Shown piece by piece: positions 38,749 through 48,100 of a stretch of DNA of 64,000 bases (position 1 is its first letter; each line of letters starts with the position of its first letter). Source of the stretch: Actinomycetospora straminea (GTDB lineage: Bacteria; Actinomycetota; Actinomycetes; Mycobacteriales; Pseudonocardiaceae); NCBI RefSeq assembly GCF_028737255.1, contig NZ_JAQZAN010000001.1, positions 62,001-126,000 of the forward strand, written 5' to 3'. The notes beneath the pieces are model-generated. The model made no database searches. It saw nothing but the letters and a program-made list of their open reading frames with translations, and was not told where the DNA came from. The position numbers and the translations under genes are program-made.

Positions 38749-39654
38749 TCAGCCCCGGTTCGCCGCGGCGTACGAGTCGGCGGCGGCGTAGACGCGGCGG
38801 CCGTACTCGTCGGAGTAGTTGTACGAGAGCACGGCGTTGCGCCAGCCCGGACCGGTGGCGAGGTCCCGGCCTCCCGCGCAGAGGTAGCGGCCGGCGGCGA
38901 GGGCCGCATCGTCGATGTTGTTCGGGTCCGCGACGCCGTCGCCGTTGCCGTCGGACCGCCACTTCGCCCAGGTCGACGGGATGAACTGCAGCGGGCCGAC
39001 GGCGCGGTCGAGCGCGGTGTCGCCGTCGAGGACGCCGCGGTCGGTGTCGCCGATGGTCCGGTTGCCGCCGGTGCCGTCGAGCGGGACGCCGATGATGCGC
39101 GGGGTGACGTCGCCGTTGGCGGCGATCGAGGCACCCCGGTAGCGACCGTGGTTCGACTCGATGCGCGCGAGGCCAGCGATCGTGACCCACGACAGGTTGC
39201 AGCCGGGCTCCTCGGCCTTCACCGCGAGGTCGGCGACGCCGTACGCCTGCACCGCGCGGGCGGGCACGTCGACGCGGCTCGCGATGCCCTCGGCCCAGTC
39301 CGCGAGCGACGTCGGGGCGGCGCCGCCGGCCGGGGCGCGCCCCGGCAGCCCGAGCGACGGCGGGGCGAGCGCGTCGGGCTGCGCGACCGTGCCCAGCTGG
39401 ACCGGCGCGGGCTCGACCTCGAGCGCCGGGATCTCCTCGGCGCCCGCGTCCGGTCGCCCGAACTCGTTGCGGTTGCTCACCAGCACCACGGTGCCGACGA
39501 CGGCCGCGAGCAGCACCACGACGAGCCCGAGCCGCCCGAGGACCGCGAGACGGCGCCGCGGGGCCGCCTCCTCCGCCTCGACACCGCTGCGCACCGTCGA
39601 GCGGCGCGGGGCCGGCTGACGGTCGCGGGAACCGGGTTCGGTCGGCGCGCTCAT
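38749..39654 (-). CDS. Membrane-anchored lytic murein transglycosylase (LpqU/MltB-like)
   Basis: The 301-residue protein has a basic cytoplasmic N terminus, one membrane helix (about 37-60) and a transglycosylase domain with catalytic Glu166 in GLARIESNHGRY. Downstream are the MltB-family stretches GPLQFIPSTWAKWRSDGNGDGVADPNNIDDAALAAGRYLC and NAVLSYNYSDEYGRRV. It cleaves the glycan strand of peptidoglycan. Unlike LpqU of mycobacteria it has no lipobox, so it is anchored by the helix. It keeps the eno-proximal position of lpqU. Confidence 0.9.
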   Translation of the reverse strand: MSAPTEPGSRDRQPAPRRSTVRSGVEAEEAAPRRRLAVLGRLGLVVVLLAAVVGTVVLVSNRNEFGRPDAGAEEIPALEVEPAPVQLGTVAQPDALAPPSLGLPGRAPAGGAAPTSLADWAEGIASRVDVPARAVQAYGVADLAVKAEEPGCNLSWVTIAGLARIESNHGRYRGASIAANGDVTPRIIGVPLDGTGGNRTIGDTDRGVLDGDTALDRAVGPLQFIPSTWAKWRSDGNGDGVADPNNIDDAALAAGRYLCAGGRDLATGPGWRNAVLSYNYSDEYGRRVYAAADSYAAANRG

Positions 39655-39706
39655 CGTGCGGGAGATTACGCGGCGGTAGACAAGGCCTCCGGTTCGCCCG
39701 GGCGGC

Positions 39707-40948
39707 TCAACCCTCGAGGACCGTTCGGCCCCAGTAGGCGCCGTCGCCGAGCCCCGGCGGGACCGCGAAGACCGCCGATCCCGTGTGCTCGATGTACTCC
39801 ATCATCTTGTCCCGCCGCGCCAGCTGGCTCTGCATCGGCACGAACTGCCGGTGCGGGTCGCGCATGAACGCGACGAAGAACAGGCCCGCGTCGAGGTGCC
39901 CGAGCCCGTCGGACCCGTCGACGAAGTTGTAGCCGCGCCGCAGCATCCGCGCGCCGCCGTTGTTCTGCGCCGACGCGAGCCGGATGTGCGCGTCGGCCCC
40001 GATCGGCGAGCCCGGGCCCAGGTCCGGCAGGTCGAACTCGCGCGGCTGCCCGATCGGCGCGCCCTCGCCCTTCGTGCGCCCGGTGAGCGACTCCTGCTCG
40101 GCGAGCGAGGTCCGGTCCCACGTCTCGACGTGCATCCGGATGCGGCGCGCGACGAGGTAGGTGCCGCCCGCGAGCCACGCCGGTCCCTGCGCCGGCGGCA
40201 CCCACACGTGCTCGTCGAGCAGCGCGCCGTCCTCGGCCTTGAGGTTGTTCGTGCCGTCCTTGAAGCCGAAGAGGTTGCGGTGGGTCTGCTGGGTGGTCGA
40301 CGTCGACGACGTCCGCCCGAACCCGAGCTGCGACCAGCGCACCGTCGTCGTCCCGAACCCGGTCCGGACGAGGTTGCGCACGGCGTGGACCGCGACCTGC
40401 GGGTCGTTGGCGCAGGCCTGCAGGCACAGGTCGCCGCCGGAGAGGGCCGGGTCGAGCTGGTCGCCCTGGAACGGCGGGAGGTCGGCGAGCTCGGGCGGGC
40501 GCGGGATGCCGAGCTTGTCGAGCAGGCTCCCGCCGATCCCGAAGGTGATGGTCAGCGCGGCGGCCGGGAGGCCGAGGGCCTCGCCGGTGTCGCTGGGCGG
40601 GGCCTCGGGGTTGCGCTGCACCGCGCCGCCCGGCGCGGCCTCGGCCCCGGCCGTCATCCGCTCGGCGGCCGTCGTCCAGCGCTTGAGCAGACTGATCACC
40701 GCGGCACGGTCGGTGGTGGTCAGGTCGAGGGCGACGAAGTGCAGCCGGTCCTGCGCCGGCGTCGTGATGCCGGCCTGGTGGACGCCGCGGAACGGCACGA
40801 CGCCGCCGCCGGGATCGGCCGGGGCGTCGGACGTCGACTCCCCCGCGGCGAACCCGGCGACCGCACCGGCCCCGGCCAGGGCGGCCCCGGCGCCGGTCCA
40901 CCCGAGGAGCCGGCGCCGGGAGATGCCCCGCATGCCCGAACGCGTCAT
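39707..40948 (-). CDS. efeB: EfeB, Tat-exported Dyp-type peroxidase
   Basis: The 413-residue haem protein has a twin-arginine signal (SRRRLLGWTGAGAALAGAGA) and the Dyp-type motifs GFKDGTNN and a distal GXXDG Asp, with His and Arg of the haem pocket in RRGYNF-like and LASAQNNGG segments. EfeB is the periplasmic partner of EfeU and EfeO; it has been proposed to oxidise ferrous iron or to help release iron from haem. Its ATG is ten bases after the efeO stop, so the three genes form one operon. Confidence 0.93.
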   Translation of the reverse strand: MTRSGMRGISRRRLLGWTGAGAALAGAGAVAGFAAGESTSDAPADPGGGVVPFRGVHQAGITTPAQDRLHFVALDLTTTDRAAVISLLKRWTTAAERMTAGAEAAPGGAVQRNPEAPPSDTGEALGLPAAALTITFGIGGSLLDKLGIPRPPELADLPPFQGDQLDPALSGGDLCLQACANDPQVAVHAVRNLVRTGFGTTTVRWSQLGFGRTSSTSTTQQTHRNLFGFKDGTNNLKAEDGALLDEHVWVPPAQGPAWLAGGTYLVARRIRMHVETWDRTSLAEQESLTGRTKGEGAPIGQPREFDLPDLGPGSPIGADAHIRLASAQNNGGARMLRRGYNFVDGSDGLGHLDAGLFFVAFMRDPHRQFVPMQSQLARRDKMMEYIEHTGSAVFAVPPGLGDGAYWGRTVLEG

Positions 40949-40958
40949 GCCCCCACCG

Positions 40959-42101
40959 TCACGCCGAGATCACCGCCGCGACCTGGCTGACCGGCTCGCC
41001 GAGGGCGTCGATGGCCTGCGTCATGCGCTGCTTGTCCTGCTCGGTGAGCGCCGTGTAGAGGACGAACCCGTCGCCCTGGCGGTAGCCCTCGAGCAGCACG
41101 TCGACGTCGCGGAAGCGCTGGTCGAGCACCGGGCCCAGGGCCGGGTCGCGCTGGTCGAGCACCGGGCGCAGCGCCGCGACCGCGGCCTGGGAGCCGTCGA
41201 CGTTGGCGCGGAAGTCCCAGAGGTCGGTGTGCGAGTAGCGGTCCTCCTCGCCGGTGATCTTGCCGGTGGCGACCTCGTCGAGCAGCTCCTTCGCCCCGTT
41301 GGCCAGCTGCAGCGGGGTCAGCTCGATGCCGGCGGTGCGGGCCTGGAGCTCGCGGATGTCGGCCATGAGGCGGTCGGCCATGGCGTTCGAGTCGGGCTGC
41401 AGGCCGGTGACCCACAGGTCGCGCTCGAGGCGGTGGTAGCCGGTGAACTCGACCCCGGGCTCGCCGTCGTCGCGGCCGTCGATGCGCGGGTCGAGGTCGC
41501 CGAACGACTCGGCCACCGGCTCGATGCGCTCCCAGTAGGTGCGCGCGACCGGGAAGAGCTGCTTGGCGCCCTCGACGTCGCCGCGCTTGACCGCGTCGAC
41601 GAACTCCTGCGTGCGGGTCACCAGGGCCTCGACCTGCGACGTCGTGTAGCGCTTGTAGCCCGACACCGCGCCGGCGAGCAGGGCGTCGCCCTCGGCGGAG
41701 CCCGGGACGTTGCCGGTGACGGTGAACGGCCCGCGGATGCCGTCGCCGACCATGCCCGGCTTGCACGCCGTCGTGTACTGGCCGCCCTGGGGCACCTCGA
41801 CGATGAGCTGGCGCGTCAGGCCCGGGCCGATGTTCTCGACCTCGCCGAGGATCCGGTCACCGGTGCCCAGCAGGTAGAACTCGGTGACCTTGGTGCCGGT
41901 GTTCTGCACCGAGAACGACACGTTGCCGGCCGGCGCCTGGGTGACCGAGACCTCGCAGGCCGTGTCGGACGCCCGGACCTGCACCGGGCCGCCACCCGCG
42001 GCGCCTCCCGGCGGCGGAGCGGTGCTCGTGCACGCCGACAGCGCGCTCAGGGCGACGACGGCCAGCGCCGCGGTGGTGGCGGCGAGGGACCTGCGGGACA
42101 T
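40959..42101 (-). CDS. efeO: EfeO, iron-binding lipoprotein with cupredoxin and M75 domains
   Basis: The 380-residue protein has a lipobox (ALSAC, Cys24), an N-terminal cupredoxin-like domain (about 40-135, VRASDTACEVSVTQAPAGNVSFSVQNTGTKVTEFYL) and a C-terminal imelysin-type M75 domain with the HxxE metal motif in GYHRLERDLW. It captures iron outside the membrane and passes it to EfeU. ATG 42101 has GGAGGAG seven bases upstream. It lies 57 bases after efeU and ten before efeB. Confidence 0.93.
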   Translation of the reverse strand: MSRRSLAATTAALAVVALSALSACTSTAPPPGGAAGGGPVQVRASDTACEVSVTQAPAGNVSFSVQNTGTKVTEFYLLGTGDRILGEVENIGPGLTRQLIVEVPQGGQYTTACKPGMVGDGIRGPFTVTGNVPGSAEGDALLAGAVSGYKRYTTSQVEALVTRTQEFVDAVKRGDVEGAKQLFPVARTYWERIEPVAESFGDLDPRIDGRDDGEPGVEFTGYHRLERDLWVTGLQPDSNAMADRLMADIRELQARTAGIELTPLQLANGAKELLDEVATGKITGEEDRYSHTDLWDFRANVDGSQAAVAALRPVLDQRDPALGPVLDQRFRDVDVLLEGYRQGDGFVLYTALTEQDKQRMTQAIDALGEPVSQVAAVISA

Positions 42102-42158
42102 CGTTCTCCTCCGGGCGCGCATCGCTGCGCTGGTCGAGCGGGTCGGGGTCGTGGGGGG

Positions 42159-43004
42159 TCAGGCGCCGCGGTCGGCCGGGGCGGGGGACGCGGCCGGGGC
42201 GGGGGTCGCGCGGCGGGGGCGGACGAAGAGCGTCAGCACGATCGCCACGTAGAGCACCCACACCACCGCCTCGAGCACGGTGGTCTGCGGGGAGAAGTTG
42301 AAGACGCCCTTGAGCAGCACGCCGTACCAGGAGTCGGCCGGGATCGCGGCGCTGACGTCGAAGGCGAGGGTGTAGAGGCCGGGCAGGATGCCGGCCTCCT
42401 GCAGGTCGTGGACGCCGTAGGCGAGGATGCCGGCCGCGACGAAGATCAGCAGCACCCCGGTGACGGTGAAGAACTTCCCCAGGTTCAGCCGCACCGCGCC
42501 GCGGTAGACCAGGTACGCGAGCACGACCGCGGCCGCGATGCCGAGGAGGAAGCCGACCAGCGGGCCCGTGGTCTCCCCCGCCGCCTGCACGGCCGCGAAG
42601 AAGAACACCGCGGTCTCGAGGCCCTCGCGACCGACGGCCAGCGCGGCCATGACGACGACCGCGATCGAGCCCATCGCGATCGCCTTCTCCAGGCCGCCCT
42701 CGAGCTCGGCCGCGATGGTCCGGCCGACGCGGCGCATCCAGAAGATCATCCAGGTGACGAAGCCGACCGCGACGATCGACAGCGAGCCGCCGAGCGCCTC
42801 CTGGGCCTCGAACGTCAGCGCCTGCTGGGACAGCGTCAGGGCGAGGGTGACGCCGACGCTCACGGCGATCGCCAGGCCGACACCGAGCCAGACCTTCGGC
42901 AGCTCCCGCCGACGGTCGGTCCGGACGAGGAACGCCACCAGGATGCTGACGACGAGGGAGGCCTCGAGGCCCTCGCGCAGCCCGATCAGCGCGTTCCCCA
43001 GCAT
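42159..43004 (-). CDS. efeU: EfeU, FTR1-type iron permease
   Basis: The 281-residue membrane protein has seven hydrophobic helices and both FTR1 iron-binding REGLE motifs, at residues 10-14 (LREGLEAS) and 126-130 (GREGLETAVFFFA). It moves iron across the cytoplasmic membrane. It is the first gene of efeUOB. Two iron-box-like palindromes lie 21-60 bases upstream of the ATG, so repression by a DtxR/IdeR-type regulator under iron-replete conditions is likely. Confidence 0.95.
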   Translation of the reverse strand: MLGNALIGLREGLEASLVVSILVAFLVRTDRRRELPKVWLGVGLAIAVSVGVTLALTLSQQALTFEAQEALGGSLSIVAVGFVTWMIFWMRRVGRTIAAELEGGLEKAIAMGSIAVVVMAALAVGREGLETAVFFFAAVQAAGETTGPLVGFLLGIAAAVVLAYLVYRGAVRLNLGKFFTVTGVLLIFVAAGILAYGVHDLQEAGILPGLYTLAFDVSAAIPADSWYGVLLKGVFNFSPQTTVLEAVVWVLYVAIVLTLFVRPRRATPAPAASPAPADRGA

Positions 43005-43024
43005 GGCGTCCTCTCACCTCGAGT

Positions 43025-43064
43025 TCAGGTGATGCTCACCTGCTGTGAGGTGAGGCTAGCCTGG
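43025..43064 (-). promoter_or_regulatory. Two adjacent DtxR/IdeR-type iron boxes upstream of efeU
   Basis: Against the usual 19-base iron box TTAGGTTAGGCTAACCTAA, site 1 (43046-43064, TGAGGTGAGGCTAGCCTGG) agrees at 14 positions and site 2 (43025-43043, TCAGGTGATGCTCACCTGC) at 13. Site 2 is a perfect CAGGTGA/TCACCTG inverted repeat. Their spacing of 21 bases, two helical turns, suits two repressor dimers. Confidence 0.7.
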
Positions 43065-43139
43065 CTCGACCGGACGACGGAAGACGGGCCGGACGCGATC
43101 ACACAAGGTGACCGAATTGTCCGTTTCCCGACGGAGACC

Positions 43140-44030
43140 TCACGCCGGCCAGAACCGGCGCCACCCCTGCTCGTCGAGGGCGGTGGGGTCCTCGCCCGCC
43201 GCGCGTGCCGCACCCTCGGCCCCCCGCACCCGGCGCGCGAGCTCGCCCGCGGCCGCGCGCAGATCGCCCTCGGGGTCGCCGTGCGCCGCGGCGACCGCGT
43301 ACAGCGGGTCGGGCGACGCGCCGGCCAGCAGGTCGTCCGGGACCCCGGCCCGCCGCGCCCGCGAGAGGTACTTGGCGACGAGCGCCGCCGCCGGCTGGGC
43401 CCGCGCGACGCCCTCGAGCGCCGACGCGCGCCGCTTCTCGACGGCCTTGAGCTCCTCCCAGCGCACCTGCTGCTCCGCGGCGCCGGTGATCGTCTCGCCA
43501 GCGCCGAAGACGTGTGGGTGGCGGCTCACGAGCTTGCCGACGAGCTCGGCGGCCACCTCGTCGATCCCGAACGGGTCGGCGCGGTCCTCCTGCGCGATCC
43601 GCGCGTGGAAGAGCACCTGGAGCAGGACGTCGCCGAGCTCCTCGCGCACCGCGACGCGGTCGTCGTCGGCGACGGCGTCGTAGAGCTCGTAGGTCTCCTC
43701 GACGAGGTAGCGCAGCAGCGACGCCGGGGTCTGCGCGGCGTCCCAGGGGCAGCCGCCGGGCGAGCGCAGGCGGTCCATGATCCGCACGGCCTCGAGGAGC
43801 TCGGCGCCCGGCGGGCCGTGCCCACCGGGAACGAGCTCGACGACGGCACCGTCGCTCTCGGGGGCCTCGGGGCCGACCGCGCCGAGGTCGCGGGCGAAGG
43901 CGGCGGCGACGCCGGCGGGGAGGTCGGGGTGCAGGCGGACCTGATCGGCCGCGGCGACCGCGCGCACCGCCGCGGCGGGCAGGACGGCGCCGAGCCGGGG
44001 GTCGACGGTGACGGTCTCCCGCGCGCTCAC
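43140..44030 (-). CDS. mazG: MazG-type nucleoside triphosphate pyrophosphohydrolase
   Basis: The 296-residue protein has an N-terminal actinobacterial extension (about 1-75) and one MazG domain with the magnesium motifs EETYE (111-115) and EELGD (130-134), introduced by DRLRSPGGCPWDAAQT. The C terminus has QVRWEELKAVEKR. MazG hydrolyses NTPs and dNTPs including oxidised ones, protecting the nucleotide pool. Its GTG overlaps the stop of the upstream SurA-like gene by GTGA (44027-44030), so translation is coupled. Its closeness to mfd matches the mycobacterial order. Confidence 0.93.
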   Translation of the reverse strand: MSARETVTVDPRLGAVLPAAAVRAVAAADQVRLHPDLPAGVAAAFARDLGAVGPEAPESDGAVVELVPGGHGPPGAELLEAVRIMDRLRSPGGCPWDAAQTPASLLRYLVEETYELYDAVADDDRVAVREELGDVLLQVLFHARIAQEDRADPFGIDEVAAELVGKLVSRHPHVFGAGETITGAAEQQVRWEELKAVEKRRASALEGVARAQPAAALVAKYLSRARRAGVPDDLLAGASPDPLYAVAAAHGDPEGDLRAAAGELARRVRGAEGAARAAGEDPTALDEQGWRRFWPA

Positions 44031-45040
44031 GGTGCCGGGCTGCGGACCGGGGTCACGACGCCGACCGATCCCTCGTCCTGCACGACGTCGAGCTGCGTGG
44101 GGTCCCAGGCGCCGTAGCGCGGGCTGACCGTGACGCCGAGCTCGAGCGCGAGCGGCTGGAGCTGGCGCAGGCCGAAGCCGAACATCGTGTCGTCGTCGAC
44201 CGCCGAGGCCGGGGTGACGCCCGGGGGCGGCGGGGTGCCCGGCGCGGCGAGGGTGCGCTCGCGGACGTGGACCACCGACCACGGGCCCTGCGACGGGTCC
44301 TGGCCGCCGGCCTGCGAGGACGACGAGCGGCCCGGCGTGATCGTCACCGTGCCCGCGGGCAGGCCGAAGAGCAGCGACGACGCCGACGACTGCAGGCCCG
44401 TGCCCTGGTCCTGGCCCGGGCGCACGGTCAGTCCCGCCGGCGGCGTGCCCCCGACGGCGCCGAAGAGCTGCGGGGCGCGCGCCGGGTCGGCCGCAACGGC
44501 GCCGGCCAGGGCCTCGGCGGTCGCGCGGTCCGGGGCGGTGGCGTAGTCGAGGGTGACCTGGAGCCGGTCGAACACGGTCCGGCCGATGTCGCTCGCGGCG
44601 ATCTGGTCGGCGACGAGCCCCCGGATCGTCGCCGGGTCGAACCCGCTGCCCCGCGCCGCGGCCTCGGCCCCGCCCGCGCGCGCCAGGGCCGCGTCCACCC
44701 GCTGCGGGGTGACGACGATGCCGTCGCGGCGCGACTGCTCGGCGATGAGCTCGTGGAGCACCCGCACCGTGACGAGGCGGCGCGACTCCTGCGCGAGCAG
44801 CTGCGGCGGGATCGGCGCGCCCGGCGCGATGCCCTGCGCCGCGCCCTGCTGGTCGACCGCGACCCGCAGGTCCGGCGCGGCCGTCCGCAGGCCGCTCTGG
44901 ATCTCGCTGATCGGGATCACGGTGTCGCCGACGATCGCCGCCGCCTGGGTGCGGTCCGGGCCCGTCCCGCACCCGGCGAGGACGACCAGACCCACGACGA
45001 CCGACGCGACCAGGGATGACAGGCGACGCACGGGCGTCAC
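44027..45040 (-). CDS. SurA N-terminal domain lipoprotein
   Basis: The 337-residue protein has a lipoprotein signal (VVVGLVVLAGC, Cys24) and a SurA/parvulin N-terminal-like helical region (AAIVGDTVIPISEIQSGLRTAAP... LVTVRVLHELIAEQSRRDGIVVTPQRVDAALAR). The second half has a low-complexity Gly/Ser stretch and DTMFGFGLRQLQPLALELGVTVSPRYGAWDPTQLDVV, ending RSPAP. There is no intact PPIase domain. A role as an extracytoplasmic chaperone is inferred. It is coupled to mazG by a GTGA overlap. GTG 45040 has GGGTGAGAAG upstream. Confidence 0.85.
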   Translation of the reverse strand: MTPVRRLSSLVASVVVGLVVLAGCGTGPDRTQAAAIVGDTVIPISEIQSGLRTAAPDLRVAVDQQGAAQGIAPGAPIPPQLLAQESRRLVTVRVLHELIAEQSRRDGIVVTPQRVDAALARAGGAEAAARGSGFDPATIRGLVADQIAASDIGRTVFDRLQVTLDYATAPDRATAEALAGAVAADPARAPQLFGAVGGTPPAGLTVRPGQDQGTGLQSSASSLLFGLPAGTVTITPGRSSSSQAGGQDPSQGPWSVVHVRERTLAAPGTPPPPGVTPASAVDDDTMFGFGLRQLQPLALELGVTVSPRYGAWDPTQLDVVQDEGSVGVVTPVRSPAP

Positions 45041-45107
45041 CTTCTCACCCGGGCGGTGGCGTCATCCCGGCCGCCCCGTCCTGCACCCGCCCCGGCCGCG
45101 GTCACGT

Positions 45108-45174
45108 GGTGATCACCAGGCGGAAAGGCACCGCGCGCGTGCCTCCCGAGGTGCGTTTCGGCCTGGTGATCACC
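45108..45174. repeat. 67-base imperfect palindrome downstream of mfd
   Basis: GGTGATCACCAGGC (45108-45121) pairs with GCCTGGTGATCACC (45161-45174). Inside, GAAA and GCACC of the left arm pair with GGTGC and TTTC of the right, interrupted by two G-G mismatches. GGTGATCACC is itself a palindrome. It lies between the mfd stop and the SurA-like start, both minus strand. Confidence 0.8.
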
Positions 45175-45186
45175 CGACGCCGGGCG

Positions 45187-48100
45187 TCAGGTCGCCGCGG
45201 CCGGCGCGGGCTCCGGGAAGAGCTGGCCGAACAGCTGCTCGCACCACGCCAGGAGGGCGAGGTCGCGCAGCGGGGCGGCGCCCATGCGCACCGGACCTCG
45301 TGATCCTGATGGGCCGTCGGAGCCCTCGACGGGCCGGGGCAGCGAGAGCGTCCGCGAGGCCGCCTTGTACTGCGCGCGCGGGTGCAGGCGGCGCAGCCGC
45401 ATCTGCATCGACTCGGGCAGCTCCACCGGCGCGAACCGGATCATGTTGCCCTGGCCCGCGACCTCGGTGATCCCGTGGCGCCGGCACGCCTGCCGGAACG
45501 CGGCGACCGCGAGCAGGTTGCCGACCGGCGTCGGCGGCTCGCCGTAGCGGTCGACGAGCTCCTCGCGCACCGCGTCGAGGGCGGCGGCGTCCGCGGCCTC
45601 GGCGATCTTGCGGTAGACGTCGAGGCGCAGGCGCTCGGTGTCGACGTAGTTGTGGGGCACGTGGGCGTCGATCGGGAGGTCGACGCGCACCTCGGCCAGC
45701 GGCTCCTCGCCGCCGTCGGCGCCCGCATGCGCCTTGAACGCCTCGACGGCCTCGCCGACCAGGCGCACGTAGAGGTCGAAGCCCACGCCCGCGATGTGTC
45801 CCGACTGCTCGGCGCCGAGGATGTTGCCCGCGCCCCGGATCTCGAGGTCCTTCATGGCCACCGCGGTGCCCGCGCCCAGCTCGGAGTGCTGGGCGACGGT
45901 GGCGAGGCGGTCGTGCGCGGTCTCGGTGAGCGGCTGGTCGGCCGGGTAGAGGAAGTAGGCGTAGCCCCGCTCGCGCCCGCGCCCGACGCGCCCGCGCAGC
46001 TGGTGGAGCTGCGAGAGCCCGAGGGTGTCGGCGCGCTCGACGACCAGGGTGTTGGCGTTGGAGATGTCCAGGCCGTTCTCGACGATCGTCGTGCACACCA
46101 GCACGTCGTGCTCGCGCTCCCAGAACTCGTTGACCGTGCGCTCGAGGCGCTCCTCGGCCATCTGCCCGTGCGCGGTGGCGATGCGCGCCTCGGGCACGAG
46201 CCGGCGCAGGCGCGCGGCGGCGTCGTCGATCGAGTTCACGCGGTTGTGGATGTAGAAGACCTGGCCGTCGCGCAGCAGCTCGCGCCGGATCGCCGCGGCG
46301 ACCTGCTTCTCCTCGTAGGCGCCGACGTAGGTCAGCGTCGGGTGCCGCTCCTCGGGCGGGGTGAGGATCGTCGACATCTCGCGGATGCCGGCGAGGCTCA
46401 TCTCCAGGGTGCGCGGGATCGGCGTCGCCGACATCGACAGCATGTCGACATGGGCGCGCAGCCCGGTGATGTGCTCCTTGTGCTCGACGCCGAAGCGCTG
46501 CTCCTCGTCGATGATCACCAGGCCGAGGTCCTTCCACGCCACCCCGGTCTGCAGCAGCCGGTGGGTGCCGACGACGACGTCGACGCTCCCGTCGGCGAGG
46601 CCGCGGATCGTCGCGTCGGCCTCCTTGGGCGCGGTGAACCGCGAGAGCCCCTTCACCGTGATCGGGAAGTTGCGCATGCGGTCGGTGAACGTCTGGAGGT
46701 GCTGCTGGGCGAGCAGCGTCGTCGGCACGAGCACCGCGACCTGCTTGCCGTCCTGCACCGCCTTGAACGCGGCGCGCACCGCGATCTCGGTCTTGCCGTA
46801 GCCGACGTCGCCGGAGATGACGCGGTCCATCGGGACCGGCTTCTCCATGTCGGCCTTGACGTCGTCGATCGCCGAGGCCTGGTCGGGCGTCTCGGTGAAC
46901 GGGAACGCGTCCTCCATCTCCCGCTGCCACGGGGTGTCGGCCGCGAACGCGTGCCCGGGCGCCGACTGGCGCGCCGCGTAGAGCTGCACCAGCGAGGCCG
47001 CGATGTCCCGGACCGCCTTGCGCGCCTTCGACTTGGTCTTCGACCAGTCCGAGCCGCCGAGCTTGTTCAGCGTCGGCAGCTCGCCGCCGACGTAGCGGCT
47101 GACCTGGTCGAGCTGGTCGGTCGGCACGAACAGCCGGTCCGACGCCTGGCCGCGCTTCGACGACGCGTACTCGAGCACCAGGTACTCGCGCGTGGTGCGC
47201 GCCGGGCCGGTGCCCGTGGTGCGCTGGGTCATCTCGACGAACTTGCCGATGCCGTGCTGGGCGTGGACGACGTAATCGCCGGGCTGCAGCGTCAGCGGGT
47301 CGACGGCGTTGCGCCGCTTGACCGGAGCCCGCTTGACCGCGCCCTCGGTGCCCGGGCGGGTGCCGGTGAGGTCGGCCTCGGTGATGATCACCAGACCCGG
47401 ACCGGCCCCCGTGCCGCCGGCGGTGACGCCGTCGCCCAGCGTGCCGCGGGTGATGGTGACGACGCCCGCCTCGGGCGCCGCGGCCAGGCCCTCGGCCGCG
47501 AGCTGGACCGGCACCTCGTGCTCGCGCAGCTGCTCGGCCGCGCGCTGGGCGGTGCCCGCCGCGGGCACGACGAGCACGCCGGTGCCACCGGAGGCGGCCA
47601 GGGCGCGCAGGTCGGCGGCGGCGCGCGGCACGTCGCCGCGGTAGGCCTCGACCCCGGTGAACCCGGGGCGCAGCACGCGGGCCCCGTCGCGGGTGTGGGA
47701 GTCGTCCTCGACGTCGGGGTCGGTGGCGAGCGAGGACAGCGTCCACCACGGGCGCCCGGCCTTGGCCGCGACGGCGCGGACGTCGCCGAGGTCGCGGTAG
47801 GCCGAGGCGCCCAGGTCGATCGGCGCGCGCCCGTCGGTGCCGTCGGCCGCGGCCAGCCACGACGCCTCGAGGAACTCCTGACCGGTGCGCACGAGGTCGG
47901 CGGCGCGGGTGAGCACGCGCTCGGGGTGGCAGAGCAGCACGTGCCCGTTCGCGGGCAGCAGCTCGGGCAGCAGGGCGAGCTCGGGCGTGTCCCCACCGTC
48001 CTCACCCCCAGCGCCGAGCAGCGCCGGGATCAGCGACTCCATGCCCTCGGACGGGATGCCCTCGGCGACGCGGCTGAGCAGCTCGGCGAGCGCCTTGTCC

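Noticed and set aside
39655-39706. Riboswitch (for example ydaO type) before the lytic transglycosylase gene
   Set aside because: Only about 50 bases separate it from the efeB stop, too short for such an element, and no conserved core was seen.
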